64,000 bases of DNA from Nocardia aurea (GCF_003123685.1 NZ_QCYJ01000130.1:496001-560000); one strand, 5' to 3'. Counted from the stretch's first letter, positions 25,783 through 34,191 are shown. A program made the numbers and translations. Notes: generated from the letters alone by a model not told the origin.

Positions 25783-26533
25783 ATGATCAGTTCGTCGCAC
25801 GAAGCGATGCACGGGATCTTCACCCATAACCCGGCCGCGTTCGCCCACGCCTTCCACATCCTGGATCTCCCCTTCCCCGACCCCATTGCCGTGCAACAGG
25901 TCTCGGTCGACCTGACCGAGACCTCCCCGGTCGAACGGCGGGCCGACACGGTTCTGCGGATCACGACCGAGCACGACACATTCCTGCTCGTGGTCGAGGC
26001 GCAATCGCGTACCGATTCCACCCGAGTCGCCGCATAGTCCTACTACGTGACCTTCCTGGCTCGCTGCACTGTCGGCGATAACCCATGCCAGGGAACCCGA
26101 GATCGGTGCGATACTGGAGGCGATCATCGCGGCCTTCCACCGTCGGGGCCACGACGACGAAACCGAGTTCTACGCCGAACTCATCGAACAGGGAATATCG
26201 CACACCGACGCCGCCCAGCTGTGGAGGGACAAAATGGCCACCGATCTGTCGTTCTTCCGTTCGGAATCCGCACAACGGCTGCGCGCCCAAGGCCGCGAAC
26301 AAGGGCTGGAGCAAGGGCTGGAACAGGGACTCGAGCGAGGGCTGGAACAGGGACGGGAGCAAGGACGGGCCGAACAGGCCGCCCATGCGGTGCTGACCGT
26401 ACTTACCGGCCGTGGCATCGAACTCTCCCCCGCACAGCGCACTCACCTCACCGAGACCACCGACCTCGACCAGCTCGACAAATGGCTCGGCCAAGCGCTC
26501 ATCGCGACCCGCGCGAGCGAACTGTTCGGCTGA
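25783..26533 (+). pseudogene. Broken Rpn/PD-(D/E)XK-type nuclease-like gene
   Basis: The N-terminal part (25783-26034, to VAA) is open and shows an active-site-like segment VERRADTVLRI...FLLVVEAQ, typical of Rpn-like proteins. A TAG follows where the next residues should be W-SYY (TCC TAC TAC directly after); a Trp codon would differ by one base. From 26081 a second reading frame resumes with THAREPEIGAILEAI and ends in heptad-like EQG repeats and LLG-type C-terminus at 26533. The intervening middle of the usual protein (about 50 or more residues) is missing and the frame changes, so one nonsense mutation and one internal deletion are both apparent. Intact relatives are known to me only from memory. 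Confidence 0.75.
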
Positions 26534-26585
26534 GTCCCCGGACCGCGACCGATGCGAGCGAACTGTTCGACTGAGTGTCCGGGAC
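26513..26585. repeat. Imperfect duplication of the pseudogene 3' end
   Basis: A segment of about 32 bp containing the last codons and stop (GCGAGCGAACTGTTCGGCTGA) at 26513-26544 recurs at 26554-26585 with four or five mismatches, offset by 41 bp. The second copy lies just after the first stop and carries its own TGA. It is a local tandem duplication in a decaying region. Confidence 0.6.
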
Positions 26586-26687
26586 CCAACGAACGACGTC
26601 GACGTCGAGCGGACCTCGGCGTCCAGCCGGATCGGCACCGTGATCGCCGCACCGCGGACGAACACCGCGTCGACGCGGGGATACCAG

Positions 26688-27836
26688 TCAGACTTGTTCG
26701 TGAAGGTCGACCCACACGGGGAAGGGGTCGGCGTAGGTGATCCACTCCGTGGTGCCGCGCGCGAATTCCCGGTCGGTGAGCAACGCCCCGTCCAGTAGTG
26801 CGCGGACCTCGTCGCGGTCGATGCGTACGCCGATGAAGACGATCTCCTGTCCGGCGGGTACTTCCAGTGACGACCACCACGCGGCCGGTTCGAAGGTGAG
26901 GTTGGGGCCGGCCTGGGACCAGACGGCGGCGAAACCGGGGCGGCTGGCGAGCCAGCAAAAACCCTTGCTGCGCAACATTCCTCGGAGCTGATGCAGCGCG
27001 TCGGCCAGACGCCGCGGATGGAAGGGTCGCGCCGCGGTGTAGGTGAGGCTGCCGATGCCGAATTCCTCGGTCTCGGGGAGGTGGCCTCCCGCCGATTCCT
27101 CTGCCCACCCGTCGGATTCGGCGGCGACGACCGGGTCGTAGCGCCCGGTGCCGAGCACCTCGTCCAGATCCACCGCGCTGTCGACGGTGCGCAGGATTCG
27201 CGCGCGGGGGTTGAGACGGCGCAGCGTGGCCTCGACGGCGCCCGCGGCGGTGACGCTCACCAGATCGGTCTTGTTGAGCAGGAGTACGTCGGCGAATTCC
27301 ACCTGATCGACGAGCAGATCGGCGATGGTTCGGGTATCACCCTGTGCCGCTTCGAGATTCCGGTCGGCGAGTGCTTGTCCGCGCGCGATCTCGACGAGGA
27401 AGGTCGAGGCGTCGACCACGGTCACCATGGTGTCGAGCCTGGCGATGTCACCGAGCCGGTAGCCGTCCTCGAATTCCCATTCGAAGGTGGCCGCCACCGG
27501 CATGGGTTCGGAGATTCCGGTGGATTCGACGACCAGGTGGTCGAACCTGCCTTCCGCGGCCAGTCTGCTCACCGCCTCGATCAGGTCTTCGCGCAGCGTG
27601 CAGCAGATGCATCCGTTGGTGAGCTCGACCAGTTTCTCCTCGGTCCGGTCGAGATGCCCGTGCCCCGCGATGAGAGCGGCGTCGATATTGACCTCGCTCA
27701 TATCGTTCACGATGACCGCGATCCGGCGGCCGTCGCGGTTGGCGAGGATGTGCTCGAGCAGCGTCGTCTTGCCCGCGCCGAGGAATCCGGAGAGCACGGT
27801 CACGGGCAGCGGTTCGGTTCGCGGGGTTGCGGTCAC
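26688..27836 (-). CDS. COG0523 GTPase metallochaperone (CobW family)
   Basis: A 382-residue GTPase. The P-loop is LSGFLGAGKTTLLEHIL at the N-terminus. The metal motif NGCICCTLRED (CxCC) follows at about residue 72, and the G-domain NKTD is in LLLNKTDLV. A CobW_C domain ends the protein. COG0523 proteins pass zinc or another metal to client enzymes under scarcity. The start is a GTG at 27836, directly after a Zur-box-like palindrome, which supports zinc-limited expression. No ribosome site is seen; a TATCAT element lies 6 bp before the start, so the mRNA is probably leaderless. Confidence 0.85.
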   Translation of the reverse strand: MTATPRTEPLPVTVLSGFLGAGKTTLLEHILANRDGRRIAVIVNDMSEVNIDAALIAGHGHLDRTEEKLVELTNGCICCTLREDLIEAVSRLAAEGRFDHLVVESTGISEPMPVAATFEWEFEDGYRLGDIARLDTMVTVVDASTFLVEIARGQALADRNLEAAQGDTRTIADLLVDQVEFADVLLLNKTDLVSVTAAGAVEATLRRLNPRARILRTVDSAVDLDEVLGTGRYDPVVAAESDGWAEESAGGHLPETEEFGIGSLTYTAARPFHPRRLADALHQLRGMLRSKGFCWLASRPGFAAVWSQAGPNLTFEPAAWWSSLEVPAGQEIVFIGVRIDRDEVRALLDGALLTDREFARGTTEWITYADPFPVWVDLHEQV

Positions 27837-27840
27837 GATT

Positions 27841-27861
27841 TAATGATAACGATTGTCATTA
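27841..27861 (-). promoter_or_regulatory. Zur-box-like palindrome overlapping the CobW-family promoter
   Basis: TAATGATAACGATTGTCATTA is a near-perfect inverted repeat of the AT-rich type recognised by actinobacterial Zur (Fur family). It overlaps the TATCAT -10-like element (27843-27848 on the minus strand) and ends 4 bp from the GTG start, so binding would block transcription directly. Assignment to Zur rather than another Fur-family protein is an inference from the COG0523 gene. Confidence 0.75.
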
Positions 27862-27934
27862 GCAATTGGTTGGTGGGGGTGCGAATGGCGAACCGGGCAT
27901 CCCGGGCGCGCGTCGCGCGTCGTAGGGTCGAGCC

Positions 27935-28780
27935 GTGAAGCTGTTGCCGATTCCCGCCGCCGGACAGACCCCCGTCCGAGTCCTGACGATCGCGGGCACC
28001 GACTCCGGCGGTGGCGCCGGAATTCAGGCCGATACCCGCACCATGGCCCTGTGCGGGGTGCACGCGCTGGTCGCGGTCGCGGCGGTGACGGTGCAGAACT
28101 CCGTCGGCGTCAGCGGATTCCACGAGATCCCGCCCCGGATCGTGGCCGACCAGGTGCGTTCGGTGGCAGGCGATATCGGCGTCGGCGCGGCCAAGACCGG
28201 CATGCTGGCATCGACGGCCATCATCGAAGCGGTCGCCGAAGTGTGTCGCGAGGTCGGCATCGGGCGGGCCGGATCGATCCCGCTGGTCGTCGACCCGGTG
28301 GCCGCGTCGATGCACGGTGATCCGCTGCTGCACGAGGAAGCACTGGACGCGGTGCGGCACACGCTGATTCCGCTCGCGACCGTGGTGACACCCAATCTCG
28401 ACGAGGTCCGGCTCATCACGGGGATCGACGTCACCGACGACGCGAGCGCCCGCCGCGCCGCCGAAGCACTGCACACGCTCGGCGCGCAGTGGTCGATCGT
28501 CAAAGGCGGGCATCTGCGCTCCTCCGACGTCAGCACCGACCTGCTCTTCGACGGTGACACCTTCCTCGAATACACCGCGCCGCGCCTGGCCACCGGCAAC
28601 GACCACGGCGGCGGCGACACCCTCGCCGCCGCCATCGCCTGCGCCCTCGCGAACGGATACACCGTCCCGGACGCCGTCGAATTCGCCAAGGAGTGGACCC
28701 GCCGCTGTCTGGAAGCCTCCTACGATCTGGGCGCGGGGCACGGCCCGGTCTCCCCGCTGTGGCGGCTGACGCACAGCTGA
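27935..28780 (+). CDS. thiD: Hydroxymethylpyrimidine (phosphate) kinase ThiD
   Basis: A 281-residue ribokinase-fold enzyme that phosphorylates HMP and HMP-P in thiamin synthesis. Landmarks are VLTIAGTDSGGGAGIQADTRT at the N-terminus, MLASTAII, VTPNLDEVRLI and VKGGHLRSS. The last signature, normally G-T-G-C-T-L, reads NDHGGGDTLAAAIA, with Asp in place of the Cys that serves in E. coli ThiD; that Asp is the usual catalytic base in the wider ribokinase family. The GTG at 27935 gives the full length. It is divergent from the CobW-family gene and separate from thiC. Confidence 0.92.
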   Translation: MKLLPIPAAGQTPVRVLTIAGTDSGGGAGIQADTRTMALCGVHALVAVAAVTVQNSVGVSGFHEIPPRIVADQVRSVAGDIGVGAAKTGMLASTAIIEAVAEVCREVGIGRAGSIPLVVDPVAASMHGDPLLHEEALDAVRHTLIPLATVVTPNLDEVRLITGIDVTDDASARRAAEALHTLGAQWSIVKGGHLRSSDVSTDLLFDGDTFLEYTAPRLATGNDHGGGDTLAAAIACALANGYTVPDAVEFAKEWTRRCLEASYDLGAGHGPVSPLWRLTHS

Positions 28781-29079
28781 TCGTGTGAGGTGCCGCAGTC
28801 GAGCGCACCCACTCGCCGTCGGCGGTGGCGGTAGGCAACCCAACTCACCGCCCGACACACCGTCATCGAGCGGACCACCCACTTTCGTCGGTGGCGGCGA
28901 GTGCGCAACTCATCGCGCAACGCACCACCGTCGAACGGACCCCGTTACCTGTCGGTGGGCAGGTGAATACTTGCGATATCGCATCCACCGGGCCTCGACG
29001 AAGCGGCCCGACCGGACAACGGCGTTCGACAGGGATGCGAGCGCGGGGTGATACTCCGCCGTTCAGCGCGGGACGGAAC
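28781..29079. other. Non-coding gap after thiD
   Basis: A 299-bp stretch between convergent thiD and the TetR gene. It is mostly filled by the degenerate repeat at 28799-28965. No coding frame with a domain or plausible ribosome site was found. Confidence 0.5.
28799..28965. repeat. Degenerate 66-bp tandem repeat, about 2.5 units
   Basis: Units start at 28799, 28866 and 28931 (spacing 67 and 65). Each begins TCGAGCG or TCGAACG, then a run of CACCC/ACCCC, then GTCGGCGGTGG or TCGGTGG. The first two end near CAACTCA-C-GC-CACACCG/CACCACCG. The copies are diverged by many point changes. No encoded peptide or known element was recognised. Confidence 0.55.
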
Positions 29080-29799
29080 TCAATCGTTCTCGAACGCGAG
29101 GTGCAGCGGGCGATCGGCGTCGATGGATATGCCGTTGAGGCGGGCGTTGGATTGCGCGAGCGCGGAGATCATCTCCGCCAGGTAGGCGACGAACTTCTCG
29201 ATGGGCATGGTGTCGGCGCGCAGCCGGTTGGCGCCGAGCCACCAGTCGGTGGCCGAGGCGACCGCGCCGAATATCGAGTAATTGACGAGTTCCACACTGT
29301 CGACATCGATCGAGCCGTCCTCGACCAGCCCGGCGATCATTTCGGCCGCGCGGCGCGCGGACCGGCGCGCCGATTGCAGCGCCCGGCCGGATTCGTCCGC
29401 GTGCTGGGCGAAATGGCCGTGCAGCATGAAACGGAAGACGTTGGGATGTTCGGTGACCACGAGCATGTACTCGGTGGCCCCGCGGCGGACCAGGTCGCCC
29501 GCCGTGTCGTTGGTCAGATCGATACCGGCGGTGATGCGTTCCCAGAGGATGTCGCGGACCCGGTCGGCGATGGCGTTGTAGAGGTCGGTCTTGTCCTCGA
29601 AATGCCGGTACAGCTTGGGTTTCGCCGCGCCGGCCTCCTTGGCGATATCGCCCATGCTGACTTCGGGACCGAAGGTGTCGAGCGCGCGGAACGCGGCGTC
29701 GACGAATTCGTCTCGCACCTTCAGCCGATGCTCGCGCCACCGCTCGGTACGCGCGTCCACGCGCGGCTTCTCGTCTGATTTCCGGCCGCGTTGCCTCAC
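29080..29799 (-). CDS. TetR-family regulator
   Basis: A 239-residue regulator. The N-terminal helix-turn-helix reads FVDAAFRALDTFGPEVSMGDIAKEAGAAKPKLYRHFEDKTDLYNAI (about residues 33-78), preceded by a basic leader. The rest is a helical ligand domain. The ATG at 29799 is used; a short basic extension before the HTH is common in this subfamily. It is convergent with thiD across the repeat region and divergent from the methyltransferase, which is a possible target. No palindromic operator was recognised in the 154-bp gap. Confidence 0.85.
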   Translation of the reverse strand: MRQRGRKSDEKPRVDARTERWREHRLKVRDEFVDAAFRALDTFGPEVSMGDIAKEAGAAKPKLYRHFEDKTDLYNAIADRVRDILWERITAGIDLTNDTAGDLVRRGATEYMLVVTEHPNVFRFMLHGHFAQHADESGRALQSARRSARRAAEMIAGLVEDGSIDVDSVELVNYSIFGAVASATDWWLGANRLRADTMPIEKFVAYLAEMISALAQSNARLNGISIDADRPLHLAFEND

Positions 29800-29953
29800 A
29801 CCTGCGACCGTACCAACCTGCGTGTCGACCTCGATCGATTCGGTCCGCGCGCACCATTCGCCGTTGCGGTTCCTCGGACCCGTTCCGGGAACTCTTTTGC
29901 CGAAACGGCAAGAATACTGGCCCGGTTTCCGGCCGCTACCCCATCATGGCGTC

Positions 29954-30598
29954 ATGACCGACACCACCGCGCACACCAACCCGCAGGAATTCTGGGAAAG
30001 CTTCTACCAGGAGCGCGACCAGATCTGGACCGGGCAACCCAACCCCCTTCTGGTCCGCGAGGCCGCCGAACTCGCACCGGGGACCGCACTCGATCTCGGC
30101 TGTGGAGAAGGCGGCGACGCGATCTGGCTGGCCGAGCGCGGCTGGCAGGTGACCGCCGTCGACATCTCGGCGACCGCACTCGGCCGGGCCGCGGCGCACG
30201 CCGAGAACGCGGGCGTGCGGGACCGTGTCGAGTTCGCCGAGCACGACCTGTCGACTTCCTTCCCCGAGGGGGAATTCGACCTGGTGAGCGCCCAGTTCTT
30301 CCACTCACCCGTCGAGCAGCACGACGAACGGACGCGGACATTGCGCCGGGCGACCGCGGCGGTCGCTCCCGGCGGGTCGCTGGTGATCGGCAGCCATGCC
30401 GGATGGGCGAGTTTCGTCGAACACGCCCACGTCGATGTGCATTTCCCCACCCTCGAGGAGATCCTCGACGGACTCGAACTCGCACCGGGGCACTGGCGGG
30501 TCGAGACCTCCGACGAGGTCGAACGGGAGATGATCGGCCCGGAAGGCCAGGTGGGCGTGCGCACCGACACCGTGCTGCGGGTACGCCGCACAGTCTGA
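29954..30598 (+). CDS. SAM-dependent methyltransferase, class I
   Basis: A 214-residue enzyme with the Rossmann-like methyltransferase fold. Motif I is ALDLGCGEGGDAIWLAE, motif post-I VTAVDIS, then FDLVSAQFFH (motif II) and the LRRATAAVAPGGSLVIGSH segment (motif III). The N-terminal FWESFYQERDQIWTGQPNPLL is typical of the tellurite-resistance (TehB)/thiol-methyltransferase-like group. The substrate is unknown. The ATG at 29954 is the first after a divergent TetR gene. Confidence 0.85.
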   Translation: MTDTTAHTNPQEFWESFYQERDQIWTGQPNPLLVREAAELAPGTALDLGCGEGGDAIWLAERGWQVTAVDISATALGRAAAHAENAGVRDRVEFAEHDLSTSFPEGEFDLVSAQFFHSPVEQHDERTRTLRRATAAVAPGGSLVIGSHAGWASFVEHAHVDVHFPTLEEILDGLELAPGHWRVETSDEVEREMIGPEGQVGVRTDTVLRVRRTV

Positions 30599-30614
30599 GG
30601 TCCGTGAATTCGGT

Positions 30615-30656
30615 GGTCCCAGCAACCTCACAGCTGGGACCCAGCCTGACGGCAGC
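30615..30656 (+). promoter_or_regulatory. 11-bp-periodic CAGC array with overlapping inverted repeat
   Basis: CAGC occurs at 30620, 30631, 30642 and 30653, exactly 11 bp apart, as the ends of 7-mers TCCCAGC, TCACAGC, ACCCAGC and CGGCAGC. TCACAGC with 4-bp spacers is the unit I recall for mycobacterial PhoP sites. Superimposed is a perfect 9-bp inverted repeat (GGTCCCAGC at 30615-30623, GCTGGGACC at 30633-30641). The array ends 22 bp before the GT2 start, where AAGGTGG is the ribosome site. An OmpR-family response regulator site is the likeliest reading. Confidence 0.6.
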
Positions 30657-30677
30657 GCGGCTGTCGAAGGTGGTCTC

Positions 30678-31964
30678 ATGACCGAAACCGCGACCGCCGC
30701 GCACCGGGCGGAACCAACCGGATCGGTGATCACGCCCGTGCTCGACGTCGTGATCCCCGTCTACAACGAAGAAACCGATCTCGGCGTCTGCGTACGCCGA
30801 CTGCACTCCTACCTGAACAGCGGATTCCCCTTCCCCGCCAGGATCACCATCGCCGACAACGCGAGTACCGACGACACCATGCAGGTGGCGCGACTGCTCG
30901 AAGACGAACTCGACGACGTTCGGGTGGTGCATCTGGACGCCAAGGGCCGCGGCCGGGCGCTGCGGACCGTCTGGGAGCAGTCCGACGCCATGGTCGTCGC
31001 CTACATGGACGTGGATCTGTCCACCGACCTGAACGCGCTGCTCCCGCTGGTGGCCCCGCTGATCTCCGGCCATTCGGATGTGGCGATCGGCACCAGGCTC
31101 GCCGCGAACTCCCGGGTGGTGCGCGGACCGAAACGCGAATTCATCTCGCGCTGCTACAACCTGATCCTTCGTGCCTCGCTGCGTGCGCGATTCTCCGACG
31201 CGCAGTGCGGATTCAAGGCGATGCGCACCGATATCGCACGACGCCTGCTGCCGCTGGTCCAGGACGGAGAATGGTTCTTCGACACCGAACTACTCGTGCT
31301 CGCCGAACGGTCCGGGCTGCGTATCCACGAAGTGCCCGTCGACTGGATCGATGATCCCGACAGCACCGTCGATATCGTCGACACCGCGCGCAAGGATCTG
31401 CTCGGGGTGTGGCGGCTGGGACGCGGACTCACCACCGGCGCACTGCCGTTGGAGGAACTGCGCCGCTCGGTCGGCCGGGAACCACTTGTTCCGGGGGTGC
31501 CGCTCGGCATGGTCGGACAGGTGGTGCGCTTCGCCATCGTCGGCGTCGTCTCCACACTCGCCTACGCCCTGCTGTATCTGGCGGCGCAGCCCTTCACCGG
31601 TCCGCAGATCGCGAATTTCCTCGCGCTGCTGGTGACCGCGATCGGCAATACCGCCGCCAACCGCGCCTTCACCTTCGGTGTGCGCGGCACGAACGGCGCT
31701 GTGGCACATCAGTTCCAGGGCCTGCTCATCTTCACCTTCGGGCTCGCGGTCACCAGCGGGTCGCTGTTCTCGCTGCACCGCTGGGCGCCGGACGCCTCCG
31801 TGCATCTCGAACTGTTCGTGCTGGTACTGGCGAATCTCGTCGCCACACTGTCACGATTCCTCGGGCTGCGGTGGGTCTTTCGCGACAGCGGGCCGACCGA
31901 CGCACCCGAACCCTCCCCCGCGTTCGCCGGGCCGGAATTCCAGAACGGGGTGAGCGGCCGATGA
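30678..31964 (+). CDS. GT2 glycosyltransferase fused to a GtrA-like membrane domain
   Basis: A 428-residue membrane protein. The N-terminal GT2 domain (about 20-265) has VVIPVYNEETDLG, IADNASTDDT, and the metal DxD-type segment VAYMDVDLSTD. The C-terminal half (about 275-400) has four hydrophobic helices, VRFAIVGVVSTLAYALLYLAA... typical of GtrA, thought to flip lipid-linked sugars. The enzyme probably makes polyprenyl-phosphate-sugar for the next gene, the arrangement seen in YkcC/YkcB-like pairs. AAGGTGG at 30667-30673 precedes the ATG. The stop overlaps the next ATG (ATGA). Confidence 0.85.
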   Translation: MTETATAAHRAEPTGSVITPVLDVVIPVYNEETDLGVCVRRLHSYLNSGFPFPARITIADNASTDDTMQVARLLEDELDDVRVVHLDAKGRGRALRTVWEQSDAMVVAYMDVDLSTDLNALLPLVAPLISGHSDVAIGTRLAANSRVVRGPKREFISRCYNLILRASLRARFSDAQCGFKAMRTDIARRLLPLVQDGEWFFDTELLVLAERSGLRIHEVPVDWIDDPDSTVDIVDTARKDLLGVWRLGRGLTTGALPLEELRRSVGREPLVPGVPLGMVGQVVRFAIVGVVSTLAYALLYLAAQPFTGPQIANFLALLVTAIGNTAANRAFTFGVRGTNGAVAHQFQGLLIFTFGLAVTSGSLFSLHRWAPDASVHLELFVLVLANLVATLSRFLGLRWVFRDSGPTDAPEPSPAFAGPEFQNGVSGR

Positions 31965-34186
31965 CGACGCTGACAGCCGCGAAACCCCTCGCCACCCCGA
32001 CCCCTCCCACCCGCCGGGTAATCCGCTGGGAATACCCGACATTGGCCGCACTCCTGCTCGGCACCGCGATCGCCTACCTGATCAACCTGAGTGCCAACGG
32101 CTGGGCCAACTCCTTCTATTCCGCCGCGGTACAGGCTGGTTCGCGATCGTGGGAGGCGTTCTTCTTCGGCTCCTCCGATGCCGCCAACTCCATCACCGTC
32201 GACAAACCACCGGCGTCGTTGTGGTTGATGGAACTGTCCGTGCGGGTCTTCGGGCTCAACAGTTGGAGCATTCTCGTCCCCGAGGTGGTGCTCGGCGTCG
32301 GCTCGGTCGCACTCGTGTGGGCGACCGTACGCAGGCCGTTCGGACCCGCCGCCGGTCTGCTGGCCGGGGCGGCGCTGGCCGCGACACCGGTCGCGGCGCT
32401 GATGTTCCGGTTCAACAATCCGGATGCGCTGCTGGTATTCCTCATGGTGGCCGCGGCCTGGGCGATGACACGCGCCGTCGAGGACGGAAGGACCCGATGG
32501 CTGGTACTCACCGGCGCTTTCATCGGTTTCGGTTTTCTCACCAAACAATTGCAGGTCCTGCTCGTCGTCCCCGCGCTGGCGCTCACCTATCTCGTCGCCG
32601 GACCGCCCGCGCTCGGCAAACGCGTCGCGCAACTGTTCGCGGCGGGCGCGGCGATGATCGTCGCGGCGGGCTGGTGGTTGCTCGCCGTCGAGCTGTGGCC
32701 CGCCGACTCGCGGCCGTGGATCGGTGGCTCACAGCACAATTCGATCCTGGAACTCACCCTCGGATACAACGGGCTCGGACGGCTCAACGGCGAGGAGACC
32801 GGCAGCGTCGGCCCCGGTGGCGAACTGCCCTCCGGCGGTAACGGGATGTGGGGTAGTACCGGCATCACCCGATTGTTCGAACCGGCGCAGGGTGGGCAGA
32901 TCGCCTGGTTGATCCCGGCCGCGCTGATCGGTCTCGTCGCGGGAATCCTGTTGCGCGGTAAGGCCTCGCGCACCGATCCGCGACGTGCGGCCCTGATCCT
33001 GTGGGGTGGTTGGCTGCTGGTCACCGGGCTGGTGTTCAGCTTCATGGCGGGCATCTTCCACGCGTACTACACCGTCGCCCTCGCACCGGCGGTCGCCGCG
33101 CTGGTCGGGGCGAGCGCGGTGGCGCTGTGGCGTGAACGCGAACGCCCTGGGGTGCGCGTAGTACTGGTCGCGATGGTCGCGGTGACGACGGCGACGGCGT
33201 GGATGCTGTTGTCGCGCAGTACGAATTTCGTCCCGTGGCTGCGCTGGACGGTGCTCGTCGGCGGAATCGTGACCACCGTCGCTATGCTGCTGCCGATGCC
33301 GAGGAAGGTCGGTCTGGTCTCGGCGCTGGCCGCCGTCCTGCTCGGTCTCGCCGGACCGGTCGCCTACAGCGTCGATACCATCGCGACCGCGCATCAGGGG
33401 TCGATGCCGACCGCCGGTCCGAATGTCGGGGGGATGCACGGTCGTGGGCCGATGGGCGGCGAAGGTCGGCCCGGGATGGACGGCGCGATGGGTGGGACGC
33501 GGCCGGGTGCCGACGGTCAGAACCGGGCGGATGGGCGCAACGGAGCGGTTCCGGGGGTGAGCAGTTCGGATGCGGGCGCTGTTCTCCGCGCAAACGGTCC
33601 GGGTGCGGGCGCTGCCCCCGGCGCAAACGGTTCGGGCGCAGGCCCCGCACCGGGCACGAACGGTTCGGGCACTGACGGTGGACCGAACGCGAGCGGCGAG
33701 AACGGCGCAGCGGGGGCAGTCCCGGGTGGTGACGGCGCGCCCGGTAGCAACGGCACTCCCAGTGCCGACGGCACCGTCGGCGCGGCGCAATCCAGCGAGA
33801 CGAGCCAGGGCGGACCGGGCGGCATGGGCGGACTACTCGGCTCGACCACTCCCGGCGCGCAGGTGGTCGCACTGTTGGAGAGCGACGGTGACAAGTACAC
33901 CTGGGTGGCCGCGGCGATCGGTTCCAACAGTGCCGCCGGGTATCAGTTGGCGACCGAATTGCCGGTGATGCCGGTCGGCGGGTTCAACGGCAGCGATCCC
34001 TCGCCGACGCTCGAACAATTCCAGCGGTATGTCGCCGAGGGCAGGATCCACTATTTCATCGGCGGCGGCCGCGGAGGTCCCGGTGGCTCGGAATCCGGTA
34101 GCGCGGCGATCACCGCCTGGGTCGAGCAGAATTTCACCGCGACGGTGGTGGACGGCGTCACCCTCTACGACCTGACCGCGCGCTGA
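31961..34186 (+). CDS. GT39/ArnT-like membrane glycosyltransferase with a glycine-rich insert
   Basis: A 741-residue protein with about twelve membrane segments up to residue 470. The N-terminal outside loop carries NGWANSFYSAAVQAGSRSW and ITVDKPPASLWLM, and a later FRFNNPDALL, as in the GT39-like YkcB/ArnT group of polyprenyl-phosphate-sugar-dependent transferases. From about 480 to 620 is a glycine/alanine/asparagine-rich low-complexity stretch. A small globular end follows with VVALLESDGDKYTWVAAAIGSN and a final VTLYDLTAR. It overlaps the GT2 gene by 4 bp. The sugar acceptor is unknown. Confidence 0.82.
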   Translation: MTTLTAAKPLATPTPPTRRVIRWEYPTLAALLLGTAIAYLINLSANGWANSFYSAAVQAGSRSWEAFFFGSSDAANSITVDKPPASLWLMELSVRVFGLNSWSILVPEVVLGVGSVALVWATVRRPFGPAAGLLAGAALAATPVAALMFRFNNPDALLVFLMVAAAWAMTRAVEDGRTRWLVLTGAFIGFGFLTKQLQVLLVVPALALTYLVAGPPALGKRVAQLFAAGAAMIVAAGWWLLAVELWPADSRPWIGGSQHNSILELTLGYNGLGRLNGEETGSVGPGGELPSGGNGMWGSTGITRLFEPAQGGQIAWLIPAALIGLVAGILLRGKASRTDPRRAALILWGGWLLVTGLVFSFMAGIFHAYYTVALAPAVAALVGASAVALWRERERPGVRVVLVAMVAVTTATAWMLLSRSTNFVPWLRWTVLVGGIVTTVAMLLPMPRKVGLVSALAAVLLGLAGPVAYSVDTIATAHQGSMPTAGPNVGGMHGRGPMGGEGRPGMDGAMGGTRPGADGQNRADGRNGAVPGVSSSDAGAVLRANGPGAGAAPGANGSGAGPAPGTNGSGTDGGPNASGENGAAGAVPGGDGAPGSNGTPSADGTVGAAQSSETSQGGPGGMGGLLGSTTPGAQVVALLESDGDKYTWVAAAIGSNSAAGYQLATELPVMPVGGFNGSDPSPTLEQFQRYVAEGRIHYFIGGGRGGPGGSESGSAAITAWVEQNFTATVVDGVTLYDLTAR
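33572..33670 (+). repeat. Three in-frame 33-bp tandem repeats in the GT39-like gene
   Basis: Units 33572-33604, 33605-33637 and 33638-33670 encode AGAVLRANGPG, AGAAPGANGSG and AGPAPGTNGSG. They lie within the larger glycine-rich region and keep the reading frame. They suggest replication-slippage expansion of an 11-residue unit. Confidence 0.75.
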
Positions 34187-34191
34187 AACAT

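Noticed and set aside
26300..26380. EQG repeats read as a toxin or a repeat-driven locus
   Set aside because: They are the normal heptad-like tail of Rpn-type proteins and sit inside a broken gene.
33430..33830. A separate PGRS-like gene
   Set aside because: The glycine-rich repeats are in frame with the GT39-like protein and have no start or stop of their own.
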